From: UBA2040 sp965660955
GTDB taxonomy: Bacteria > Bacteroidota > Bacteroidia > Flavobacteriales_D > Crocinitomicaceae
DNA length: 23,553 bases
Assembly: GCA_965660955.1 (NCBI GenBank)
Contig: CBFIBY010000021.1
Coordinates: 1 to 23,553 of the forward strand
Direction of reading: 5' to 3'
Shown here in pieces: positions 1-7,865 of this stretch. The notes under the pieces are model-generated. The model searched no databases. It was not told the origin of the DNA and saw nothing but the letters and a program-made list of their open reading frames with translations. The position numbers and the translations under genes are program-made. Each line of letters starts with the position of its first letter. Within the stretch, counting starts at the first letter, position 1.

Positions 1-200
1 GAAGCCAATTGATAATTTAAGGTGTTGAAACTTTCTCCATTGAGAAACTGCTCCATACTGACATATCCACGCAGAACTTCTACAAAAGTGGCATTCCCCA
101 ACCAAAAAGTAGTAATGCAATAGACAATTAAGACACTGAGAGTAGTAACAAGTAGTATCTTGTCAAATTTTCTTAATTGAACTTGTGGAATTTGGCGCAC
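1..200 (-). CDS. Partial membrane protein, N-terminal 66 residues
   Basis: This is an open frame on the minus strand that runs off the left edge. The only plausible start ahead of its membrane helix is GTG at 200-198, because the frame has a TGA stop just upstream, overlapping the end of valS, and no ATG before the helix. The protein begins MRQIPQVQLRKFDKILLV and has one clear hydrophobic segment at about residues 14-31, followed by a presumably extracytoplasmic region. The start lies 34 nt downstream of the valS stop, so it is probably co-transcribed with valS. I do not recognise the family from this fragment. The anchored N-terminus with a soluble remainder would suit a membrane-anchored hydrolase or periplasmic enzyme, but that is only a guess. 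Confidence that it is a real gene is moderate, resting on the open frame and the well-formed helix. Confidence 0.55.
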   Translation of the reverse strand, partial: MRQIPQVQLRKFDKILLVTTLSVLIVYCITTFWLGNATFVEVLRGYVSMEQFLNGESFNTLNYQLA

Positions 201-234
201 TGCGTTTCGAAATTCAAAACAACGAAACTGAAAA

Positions 235-2862
235 TTAATTCAGTTCCGCTAATTTTTCCTCCAAAATAGCAATTTTACCCAAGGCATCCGCTTCTTTTTT
301 CTTTTCAACGGCAACAACTTGTTCAGGTGCTCCTGCCATGAATCTTTCGTTCTGCAATTTCTTGTGAACGCTTTTCAAGAAGCCTTTGGTGTAATTCAAC
401 TCTTCCGTCAATTTCGCTTTTTCTGCGTCAACATCGATTGCATCGCCAAACGGAATATAGAATTCGTGTCCGGAAGAAATAAAGCCATTCGCTTGTGGAA
501 CTTTTTCCATCACATATTCCAATTGCGACAAATTCCCCATTTTCGAAATCACGCTATCCATGGATTTGTCAATTTCACCATTCGCTTTAACGAATAGTTC
601 CATTTTCACCTTGTTAGCAATGCTGTTCTTTTTACGAATGTTTCGGATGTTGGTAATCACGTCAACAGCAGATTCAAATGATTTCAAGATTCCATTCTCA
701 ACCTTTTTAACCTCTGGCCACTTCGCGATAATAATATCCTCCCCTTCTGCTCTTTCTCGAATTAGGTGCCATAGTTCTTCGGCGATAAATGGCGTATACG
801 GCTGAATCAATTTCAACAAATCCTCAAAGAAAATTTTCGTTTGATCCAATGTCTTTTGATCGATAGGTTGCTTATATCCAGGTTTGATCATTTCCAAATA
901 CCAAGAACAGAAATCATCCCAAACGAGTTTGTACATTGCCATGAGGGCATCTGAGATCTTGAATTTATCGAATAGATCATTGATTTGAATCAAATTCTCA
1001 TTGAATTTCGCCTCGAACCACTGAATAGCAATTTTCGATGCTTCTGGTTGCGGCAAATCTTTGGTTTCCCACGAATCTACCAATCGATATGCATTCCAAA
1101 TCTTATTCGTAAAATTTCGTCCTTGTTCACATTGCGAAGTATCAAACGGCAAATCGTTTCCAGCAGGTGACGAAATCAATACACCCATTCGAACGCCATC
1201 CGCACCGAATTTTTCAATCAATTCTATTGGATCTGGCGAATTACCAAGCGATTTGGACATTTTTCGTCCCAACTTATCCCGAACAATTCCGGTGTAATAC
1301 ACATGTTTGAAAGGTAATTCATCCAAGTATTCATATCCCGCCATAATCATTCTCGCCACCCAGAAAAACATAATTTCCGGTGCCGTTACTAAATCATTTG
1401 TTGGATAATAATATTTAATCTCCTTGTTTTCAGGATCGGTCAAACCATTGAAAACAGAAATCGGCCACAACCAACTTGAGAACCAAGTATCCAATACATC
1501 TTCGTCTTGCTTCAAATCAGAAACGAGAATTTCACGTCCTGTTTTATGCGAAGCAATTTTGGCGGCATCTTCAATTTTACGAGCGATAACGTAATCATCG
1601 TCACCTTCACCATAGTAATAAGCAGGAATTTGATGTCCCCACCAAAGTTGACGAGAAATACACCAATCCTTCACATTTTCCAACCAATGACGGTACGTAT
1701 TTTTGAATTTTGGTGGGTGAAACTGAATTTTATCATTCATCACGTTTTCCAAAGCAGGTTCTGTCAATTCTTTCATCGACACAAACCATTGCAAAGACAA
1801 ACGTGGTTCTATTACCGCATCCGTTCGTTCAGAATATCCAACTTTATTGATGTGATCTTCAGTTTTTACCAAATATCCTTTGTCGTATAATTCTTTTTCA
1901 ATCTCTTTTTTAACCTCAAAACGATCTTTTCCTTCGTAATGCAAACCTTCTGCATTCAAAGTTCCGTTCGCATTGAAAATATCAATCGTCTCTAAATCGT
2001 GTTTTTTTCCTAACTCATAATCATTCGTATCATGAGCCGGAGTCACTTTCAAACAGCCTGTTCCAAATTCTGGATCAACATAATCGTCCAAAATAATAGG
2101 AATGCTTCTGTTTACGATAGGAACGATAGCCGTTTTGCCATGCAAATGCTTGAAACGTTCGTCGTCTGGGTGAATACAAATAGCGCTATCTCCCAAAATC
2201 GTTTCAGGCCGCGTTGTTGCAATTGTCAACCACTCATCTTCTGTTCCAGCTACTTTGTAACGAACGTAGAATAATTTCGAATTCACTTCTTTGTAATTCA
2301 CTTCTTCATCTGAAACGGCTGTCAAAGCTTCAGGGTCCCAATTCACCATGCGAACGCTTCGGTAAATCTTCCCTTTGTTGTGCAAATCAATAAAAACGTT
2401 GATTACACTTTCCGAATATTCTTTATCCATCGTGAAATGGGTTCTTTCCCAATCACATGATGCACCCAATTTTTTCAATTGTTCTAGGATGATTCCGCCA
2501 TGCTTGTCCTTCCATTGGAAAGCATGCGCCAAGAATTCATCGCGCGTCAAATCAGACTTTTTAATGCCTTCTTTTCTTAATTTCTGTACAACTTTCGCTT
2601 CTGTCGCTATAGAGGCATGATCCGTTCCAGGAACCCAACATGCATTTTTACCCAACATTCGCGCACGACGAACCAATACATCTTGAATCGTATTGTTCAA
2701 CATGTGTCCCATATGCAAAACACCCGTAACATTTGGTGGAGGAATGACGACGGTATACGCTTCTCTTTCATCAGGTTCTGAATGAAAATAGCCTTTCTGC
2801 ATCCAATGTGCATACCATTTTTCCTCTGCCTTTAAGGGCTCGTACGTTTTTGGAATCTCCAT
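235..2862 (-). CDS. valS: Valine--tRNA ligase
   Basis: Class I aminoacyl-tRNA synthetase that charges tRNA(Val) with valine in the cytoplasm and edits mischarged threonine. At 875 residues it is the usual bacterial length. Visible motifs: the ATP-binding HIGH-type signature HMGH at residues 50-53 after PPPNVTGVL; GTDHASIATE at 79-88; the CP1 editing domain at about 190-340 with TTRPETILGD at 216-225; and the KMSKS loop at 534-538 (GRKMSKSLGN). The anticodon-binding helical domain follows. The last 70 residues are charged and helical, as expected for the C-terminal coiled-coil arm that contacts tRNA in ValRS. The ATG at 2862 gives the canonical N-terminus MEIPKTYEP. A perfect -7 type element lies just upstream (2884-2891). 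It is followed by a small membrane protein gene in the same direction and is divergent from the amidohydrolase. Assignment is near certain. Confidence 0.98.
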   Translation of the reverse strand: MEIPKTYEPLKAEEKWYAHWMQKGYFHSEPDEREAYTVVIPPPNVTGVLHMGHMLNNTIQDVLVRRARMLGKNACWVPGTDHASIATEAKVVQKLRKEGIKKSDLTRDEFLAHAFQWKDKHGGIILEQLKKLGASCDWERTHFTMDKEYSESVINVFIDLHNKGKIYRSVRMVNWDPEALTAVSDEEVNYKEVNSKLFYVRYKVAGTEDEWLTIATTRPETILGDSAICIHPDDERFKHLHGKTAIVPIVNRSIPIILDDYVDPEFGTGCLKVTPAHDTNDYELGKKHDLETIDIFNANGTLNAEGLHYEGKDRFEVKKEIEKELYDKGYLVKTEDHINKVGYSERTDAVIEPRLSLQWFVSMKELTEPALENVMNDKIQFHPPKFKNTYRHWLENVKDWCISRQLWWGHQIPAYYYGEGDDDYVIARKIEDAAKIASHKTGREILVSDLKQDEDVLDTWFSSWLWPISVFNGLTDPENKEIKYYYPTNDLVTAPEIMFFWVARMIMAGYEYLDELPFKHVYYTGIVRDKLGRKMSKSLGNSPDPIELIEKFGADGVRMGVLISSPAGNDLPFDTSQCEQGRNFTNKIWNAYRLVDSWETKDLPQPEASKIAIQWFEAKFNENLIQINDLFDKFKISDALMAMYKLVWDDFCSWYLEMIKPGYKQPIDQKTLDQTKIFFEDLLKLIQPYTPFIAEELWHLIRERAEGEDIIIAKWPEVKKVENGILKSFESAVDVITNIRNIRKKNSIANKVKMELFVKANGEIDKSMDSVISKMGNLSQLEYVMEKVPQANGFISSGHEFYIPFGDAIDVDAEKAKLTEELNYTKGFLKSVHKKLQNERFMAGAPEQVVAVEKKKEADALGKIAILEEKLAELN

Positions 2863-2883
2863 GTTTTGTTAAAAATTAAGAGA

Positions 2884-2891
2884 CAAAGGTA
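2884..2891 (-). promoter_or_regulatory. Candidate valS promoter -7 element
   Basis: Read on the minus strand this is TACCTTTG, a perfect match to the Bacteroidota -7 consensus TAnnTTTG, 21 nt before the valS ATG. No TTG-type -33 element is visible at the usual distance, so the call rests on the -7 element and its position. The implied leader would be roughly 15 nt. If this is right, the inverted repeat at 2975-3095 lies outside the valS transcript. Confidence 0.4.
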
Positions 2892-2974
2892 GTGAAAATG
2901 GAGGTGGTTTTTCGCCACGAATGCACTAATTTTTGTGAATGAAATTTAATAGTGTTTTTAAAGATATTGTATTG

Positions 2975-3095
2975 TCCTCCCCCTTTATCCCCCTCCAAAG
3001 GGGGAAATGGACACACATATTATAAAATCTAAAAATACACCTAATCAGAACGACAACTAGAACTCCCCCTTTTGGAGGAGGATAAAGGAGGAGGA
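2975..3095. repeat. Imperfect inverted repeat, 31/32-nt arms
   Basis: The left arm (2975-3005, starting TCCTCCCCCTTTATCC) and right arm (3064-3095, ending GATAAAGGAGGAGGA) are reverse complements apart from two transitions and one single-base indel. They are separated by a 58-nt AT-rich spacer. Each arm also contains an internal C-run/G-run self-complementarity. The two substitutions would be G-U wobbles in an RNA made from the minus strand and C-A mismatches in an RNA from the plus strand. The element sits in the divergent gap between valS and the amidohydrolase, upstream of the best promoter candidates on both sides. It looks like a member of a dispersed intergenic repeat family, or a small MITE-like element, but only one copy is visible here. 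Confidence 0.75.
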
Positions 3096-3150
3096 TATTC
3101 TGCATTACTAAATTGAAAATCTGTCTATCTTTATCTCAAAACATTCTTTC

Positions 3151-4779
3151 ATGCATAAATTACTTTTTCTATTTCTTTCATTATTGATCCTCAGCTCCTG
3201 CATGAAAGGTCAAAAAGCAGACTTGGTGATTCACAACGCCATCATTCATTCTATGGATGACAACAACACGGTTTATGAGGCAATTGCTATTCGTGATGGA
3301 AAAATAATTGAGTTAGGACCCGAAAGACAAATACTGAACAAATATTCCTACGATGAGTCGATTGATGCGGAAGGAAAAGAGATATATCCAGGATTTACCG
3401 ATGCACACGGACATTTGTTACCCTATGCGGATATGAAATTGGGCGTCAACTTATACGGCTCAAAATCGATGAGTGAAGTTTTGGTGCGAACGGAAAAATA
3501 TGTCGACAAAACGGATCGAAAATTTGTAGTTGGTCACGGCTGGGATCAATCCATGTGGGGTGGTGACACCTTGCCTACGAATGAAAGGTTAAACGCTTTG
3601 TTCCCCAAAATGCCCATTTGTCTCTATCGTGTTGATGGTCATGCGGTACTGGCCAATGACGCTGCGCTTTCCCTGGCTAAAATCACATCAGAAACAAAAA
3701 TAGACGGCGGTATGGTTGTCGTTGAGAAAGGAAAATGCACCGGACTTTTATTGGACAATGCAATGGACTCCATCACTAAAGTCATTCCATCGTATGCTGA
3801 GAAAGCTAGAATTGAGGCTTTGATGGAAATTCAAAATGAATTATTCCAATATGGCGTAGTTTCCGTTCACGAAGCGGGAATAGAAAATAAGGATATTTCC
3901 CTTTTCAAAAAAGTAGCTGAAAATGGAAAATTAAAATTGGAAGTTTATGGAATGCTCCGCAATTCTTCAGAGAATAGAGCTTTCGTTGAAAAAAACGGCA
4001 AGGTGAATTGGGGATCTTTCTACATTTCTAGTTTCAAAATGTTCGCGGATGGCGCGTTAGGTTCGCGAGGCGCACTTTTGAAAAAACCATATACCGATGC
4101 ACACAATCACATGGGAATTCAGATTACACCTTATCCAGAAATGGAAAAACTAGCAGAATTCTGCTTAAAACATGACTACCAATTAAATACGCATGCAATT
4201 GGCGATTCATCGAATGCATTACTCTTGAATTTATACAAACGTGCTTTTAACGTGAAAAAAGATCACCGTTGGAGAATTGAACATGCCCAAGTAATTGACC
4301 CAATCGATTTCAATCTATTTTCAGAATATGGTGTTTTCCCTTCTGTTCAACCAACTCATGCAATTAGCGATATGCGCTGGGCTGAAAATCGTCTGGGGCC
4401 AAAACGTTTAGAAGGAGCTTATGCGTACAAATCCATTTTAAATCAGACGGGAATAATGGCAATAGGGACGGACTTTCCTTTCGATCGAATCAATCCTTTC
4501 TTAACTATTTTCGCTGCGACTGAGCGCAAGAATATGGACAACCAACCAAGCGAAGGTTTTCGACCAAACGAAGCACTCACGCTAGAAGAATGTATCCGAG
4601 GAATGACGCGATGGGCCGCTTTTGCTTGTTTCAGAGAAAAAGAAACGGGCAGTCTTGAAAAAGGAAAAGAGGCGACATTAATCCTTTTGGACAAACCAAT
4701 GGATAGTGACGGTCGTTATAGAGCTAACTTCTCTTTGCTCACAATTGTTCGAGGAGAAGTCGTTTATAGGGTTCTCTAA
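3151..4779 (+). CDS. YtcJ-like amidohydrolase, putative lipoprotein
   Basis: Metal-dependent hydrolase of the amidohydrolase superfamily, YtcJ/Amidohydro_3 type, 542 residues, a typical length. The N-terminus is a signal sequence ending LILSSC with Cys17 as a likely lipidation site, so the enzyme is probably a lipoprotein on the periplasmic side of a membrane. Metal-site motifs are all present: DAHGH with His86 and His88; Lys296 in FKMFADG, the usual position of the bridging lysine of this subgroup; His348 in NTHAIGD; His378 in IEHAQ; and Asp441 in GTDFPF. Members usually act on amide, carbamate or other C-N bonds, but the substrate cannot be read from the sequence. A weak -7-like TATCTTTA lies at 3125-3132, with no clear -33 element. 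A fragment of an unrelated SGNH hydrolase follows on the same strand, so the gene does not seem to sit in an intact pathway operon. Confidence 0.9.
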   Translation: MHKLLFLFLSLLILSSCMKGQKADLVIHNAIIHSMDDNNTVYEAIAIRDGKIIELGPERQILNKYSYDESIDAEGKEIYPGFTDAHGHLLPYADMKLGVNLYGSKSMSEVLVRTEKYVDKTDRKFVVGHGWDQSMWGGDTLPTNERLNALFPKMPICLYRVDGHAVLANDAALSLAKITSETKIDGGMVVVEKGKCTGLLLDNAMDSITKVIPSYAEKARIEALMEIQNELFQYGVVSVHEAGIENKDISLFKKVAENGKLKLEVYGMLRNSSENRAFVEKNGKVNWGSFYISSFKMFADGALGSRGALLKKPYTDAHNHMGIQITPYPEMEKLAEFCLKHDYQLNTHAIGDSSNALLLNLYKRAFNVKKDHRWRIEHAQVIDPIDFNLFSEYGVFPSVQPTHAISDMRWAENRLGPKRLEGAYAYKSILNQTGIMAIGTDFPFDRINPFLTIFAATERKNMDNQPSEGFRPNEALTLEECIRGMTRWAAFACFREKETGSLEKGKEATLILLDKPMDSDGRYRANFSLLTIVRGEVVYRVL

Positions 4780-4797
4780 CGGATATATGGTATTTAA

Positions 4798-5019
4798 TTC
4801 TATTGCTTTTCATTTATGGATCACTTTCACTTCTTTGGAAATGCAATTGAATTACCTGATCTGAAAACGGACTATGAAAAGTATGGTGAGCTTTGGTTAG
4901 CTCCTCGAGTTATTTTTGATAATGCTGTCTACTGGTTTGATGATAGTCATTTGAATATGGTCGGTGCAAATGCGTATAGTGCTTGGTTGGCCCAAAGGAT
5001 AAGAAAACAAGCCAAATAG
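4798..5019 (+). pseudogene. C-terminal remnant of an SGNH/GDSL hydrolase
   Basis: This short open frame follows the amidohydrolase after 18 nt. Its first ATG is at 4816, and an in-frame stop lies at 4795-4797. The 67-residue product ends with DDSHLNMVGANAYSAWLA. That is the block V pattern (Asp-x-x-His, then a Gly-Ala helix) carrying the catalytic Asp and His of SGNH/GDSL hydrolases. The nucleophile block (GDSL/GSS), the oxyanion Gly and Asn blocks, and any signal or anchor sequence are missing, so it cannot be a complete enzyme of the family. The amidohydrolase occupies the place where the rest of the gene should be, which suggests an ancient deletion or rearrangement. It could instead be an expressed small protein, but nothing supports that. 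The SGNH assignment is based on motif recognition only. Confidence 0.6.
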
Positions 5020-5039
5020 CTTAAACATTCATGCAAATA

Positions 5040-5069
5040 AAAAGGGCTGAACCAACGTTCAACCCTTTT
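5040..5069 (-). terminator. Intrinsic terminator of the sigma/SprF operon
   Basis: A 13-bp hairpin (5040-5052 pairing with 5057-5069, CAAC/GTTG loop) with one internal non-Watson-Crick position that is G-U on the minus-strand RNA and C-A on the plus strand. On the minus strand it starts 18 nt after the stop of the PorP/SprF gene (5088) and runs into TTTTTATTT. The wobble polarity and the T-tract both favour the minus strand as the functional one, although A-richness on the other side may give weak bidirectional activity. Confidence 0.8.
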
Positions 5070-5087
5070 CAAAATAAAGACTTTATC

Positions 5088-6044
5088 TTAGAACGTAGGA
5101 CAAGCGATAGTTCTAAATTTCTTCGATTTCTTACGACATTGTACTAGGTACTGCATTGAAATCTCGTGAGATCCACCGGATACACCGTTGTTCAATCTTG
5201 AAACTGTTAAATCATAGCTATATCCTAATCGGAATTGCGTTGTTTGAACTCCCAAGGTAAGAATGAAAGCATCTTTGTTTCTGAAATAAGCCCCAGCGGT
5301 GAATTGACTATACTTAACGTACGTACCGATATTCAACTGTTGGAATCCTTGTTGGTATGAATACAAGATACTTGGCATGATTGTCGTCACGTTCGAGTAT
5401 TTTGAATTCCCACCCAGAGGAATGTTTGCTGAAGCGTGCGCTGTAAATCGCATCGGCAATTTAGACTCACCAACGATTAATGACTCATTCGGACGATTCA
5501 AGTGATTTGCCGCAAAACCAATATTAAAGTTCTTATTGTAAACTACTGCACCAGCACTTGCATCGAAAAATCCTCTTGATCCTCCTCTTGGAACATCATT
5601 CGTACTATAAATGAACCCTCGTCGTGGATCGATCATATCCCCGAAGGTTAATTTATCCCAGTCTAGGAATTTTTGAGTGTAAGCCGCTTTTGCACCCCAA
5701 AGAGCGGTCCATTTTCTTCCCAAACGCATGTGGTAAGAGTAGGTAATACCCAAAGTGGTTGTATTCAATGTTTTTGCCTGTACGTCATTTGTTAAAATAA
5801 CACCAAATCCACCCGAAATATTATCGAAGTACTGGTCGTATGCCGCAGCATAACTTACATACGTACCCGTTAATTTCGGCCACTGGTTTCGATAGTTGGC
5901 TGCAAATCTTGCACAACCATTTGTTCCTGCGAAAGCTGGATTCAGGTAAATGGGGTTAGCATAAAACTGGGTAAATTCCAAGTCTTGTGCTGACGCCGTC
6001 ACCGTTGTCATAATAAATAAGGCAGAAAAAAGTAATCTTCTCAT
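5088..6044 (-). CDS. PorP/SprF family type IX secretion membrane protein
   Basis: Outer-membrane beta-barrel of the PorP/SprF family, 318 residues, the normal length. A signal peptide occupies residues 1-19 (cleavage before QDLEF), followed by the family hallmark FTQFYANPIYLNPAFAGT at 24-41. NYRNQWP, then SYAAAYDQY, then GGFGVILTND and LTFGDMIDPRRGFIY match the conserved strand and turn motifs of the family. PorP is linked to the T9SS core, and SprF-type paralogues are needed for export or anchoring of particular large adhesins such as SprB. No partner adhesin gene is present here. The gene starts 3 nt after the stop of the anti-sigma/SprF fusion and ends before a strong terminator, so it is the last gene of the sigma-factor operon. 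Which paralogue it is (PorP itself or an SprF) cannot be decided from sequence alone, so no symbol is given. Confidence 0.92.
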   Translation of the reverse strand: MRRLLFSALFIMTTVTASAQDLEFTQFYANPIYLNPAFAGTNGCARFAANYRNQWPKLTGTYVSYAAAYDQYFDNISGGFGVILTNDVQAKTLNTTTLGITYSYHMRLGRKWTALWGAKAAYTQKFLDWDKLTFGDMIDPRRGFIYSTNDVPRGGSRGFFDASAGAVVYNKNFNIGFAANHLNRPNESLIVGESKLPMRFTAHASANIPLGGNSKYSNVTTIMPSILYSYQQGFQQLNIGTYVKYSQFTAGAYFRNKDAFILTLGVQTTQFRLGYSYDLTVSRLNNGVSGGSHEISMQYLVQCRKKSKKFRTIACPTF

Positions 6045-6047
6045 TTT

Positions 6048-7865
6048 TTACTGTTTTAGCATTGTTCGGCCATAACGACCTTTGTTCATCAATATTCTCA
6101 TGGTTAGTTGAGACGAAAATAAACGAGAATCCGTGAGGACGCTGCGTGTCATATCCGCGTTGTAGGTTAGCATAAAATTTTTGGTCTTCAATCCAAAGGA
6201 TCCTGCATAATCACCAGTAGAAGAATATGCACCACCAATGGTCCAATTTTTATACCTGAATATTGAGCCGCCCCAAATTTCAGATAAATTTTCCACTTTT
6301 TGGTACATTATGTAAGGAGAAAATGAAATTATTTTTGATCGAGACACAAAATCCGTTCCTAAATTGGCTGTATAATGTATTCCAGCTCTATCATTTTGTC
6401 CGAATGAATTGTACACATTGTTGTGGTGTCGACCTATGTTATCCATTTGAAAACCAGCCGAGAACCACTTCGTATTCGTATTTAATGCCAAGGCCACATC
6501 CTTGTACCATAGATCCTTCACAAGGTTCTGTGGAGTTTCATTATAAAATATATGTTCGTTTCCTCTTTCCATTTCAATTAACTGTCCTGGAACTAAATTT
6601 TGTGCATTTAATCGTTTGTCACCCATTTTAATTCGTATGGCTGGTTCAATAGAAAAATTACGATTTACCGACAATTTCGGAGAGTACGTTAAGGCAATTT
6701 GCCCAACATTGTACGTTCCTTGGTTGTAGTATGCATGATTCAATTGTACTCCAATTCCACCTCGAATACTTCTTACGTAGGTATCGAAAGAAAGTTCATT
6801 TAAAATTTGCTGATTCGAATGTCCAGTCCATTGTGCTCTTGAAATCGTTTGAATTCGTGGTCGCAACAAGTTACCTGCCGTTGCCGCATTCACATTTAAA
6901 GTTTGCATATTCGGCACATGATAATAGATATCTTTTGAATTCGTCAGAGCGATAGGGTTATCCGTCATTCGTGCTATTTTACGCATTGTTGACTTTAACT
7001 TATTGGAAAAAGAATGGTTGTAATTACTCGAAATTCGGTTGCTACCTCTCGTCATAGCTTTCGCTGTTGTTGATGGATCTACTCCATTTCCGTTGCTGTC
7101 AGTATTATCTTCATTCGCGTTTTGATCAGCATTAGAATTCAATTCATTCGTATTATCAGCAATTACAATCTCGTTTAATCCATTTTCTGAATCTTTAATA
7201 ATCTCTTTAACACCTTCTTCTTGAATAACGCTTTTATGATCAATTGTTACAATATCGTCAGCAGAATTTGAAATCAACTCTGACTCTTTTGGCACTAAAT
7301 TCTTCAAATCACCACTGTCAACACTAATCATTTCACGCTTCTGTTGGTGCACGTTTGGCGCAAATGTTGGAATTCTAGCAACTCTAGAGGAATTGAATGT
7401 CGAATTGTTCGCTCTGCGCGCTAAAGAATTTCTCGATTTGTCCAAGAATAGTCCATCGTTAGAAAAATCAGCTTCTTGTTTTTCAATAGAACTCAACGTT
7501 CCGGAAACATTGAATAATCTATACTCAGGTGTATTGGCTGCAGAAACTGGATTCTGGATTTTCGTCGAATCTGCAGTTTGCGTGGTCAAGAAAGACCCAA
7601 AAAATCCACCCGCTACAAATACAGCTGTTAATATTGTTGTCGCCGTAATCCAAAAAGGAATTGGTTTACGCGTACGACCTACCACTCCTGGATAAACAAC
7701 AGGTCTAGCGTCGGCTTTGGCCATTTGCCAGGCATCCAAATCGGGCTCAAACTCAGGATTATTGAGCAGAAACGATTCTAATTGAGTGACTTGGGCAGGA
7801 GAAAGATTCCCTTCCATGTACTCAAAAAGCCATTTGTCTATATTATCAAAAGAGGGATTACTCAT
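6048..7865 (-). CDS. Anti-sigma-like protein fused to a PorP/SprF-like barrel
   Basis: 605 residues in three parts. Residues 1-65 are a soluble, acidic head (DKWLFEYMEGNLSPAQ, then a helix ending AWQMAKADARP) resembling the cytoplasmic sigma-binding domain of Bacteroidota anti-sigma factors; it has no zinc-binding HxxxCxxC. Residues about 70-93 form one transmembrane helix after a basic RTRK. Residues about 95-310 are a polar Asn/Ser/Asp-rich linker. Residues about 312-605 resemble the PorP/SprF barrel: YYHVPNMQTLNVNAATAG matches the family's Y-x-N-P...LNPA-x-AG start, and RAQWTG, SFDTYV and GGIGVQL follow in the right order. There is no ordinary signal peptide, so the N-terminus should remain in the cytoplasm while the C-terminal domain is exported. 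The gene overlaps the ECF sigma gene by ATGA and precedes a normal sprF gene by 3 nt. The head assignment is an inference from its position and pattern; the barrel call is stronger. Confidence 0.8.
   Translation of the reverse strand: MSNPSFDNIDKWLFEYMEGNLSPAQVTQLESFLLNNPEFEPDLDAWQMAKADARPVVYPGVVGRTRKPIPFWITATTILTAVFVAGGFFGSFLTTQTADSTKIQNPVSAANTPEYRLFNVSGTLSSIEKQEADFSNDGLFLDKSRNSLARRANNSTFNSSRVARIPTFAPNVHQQKREMISVDSGDLKNLVPKESELISNSADDIVTIDHKSVIQEEGVKEIIKDSENGLNEIVIADNTNELNSNADQNANEDNTDSNGNGVDPSTTAKAMTRGSNRISSNYNHSFSNKLKSTMRKIARMTDNPIALTNSKDIYYHVPNMQTLNVNAATAGNLLRPRIQTISRAQWTGHSNQQILNELSFDTYVRSIRGGIGVQLNHAYYNQGTYNVGQIALTYSPKLSVNRNFSIEPAIRIKMGDKRLNAQNLVPGQLIEMERGNEHIFYNETPQNLVKDLWYKDVALALNTNTKWFSAGFQMDNIGRHHNNVYNSFGQNDRAGIHYTANLGTDFVSRSKIISFSPYIMYQKVENLSEIWGGSIFRYKNWTIGGAYSSTGDYAGSFGLKTKNFMLTYNADMTRSVLTDSRLFSSQLTMRILMNKGRYGRTMLKQ

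Noticed and set aside
1507..1890. A 127-codon plus-strand open frame within valS
   Set aside because: It lies opposite the conserved ValRS catalytic region and shows no domain or start context; a shadow frame.
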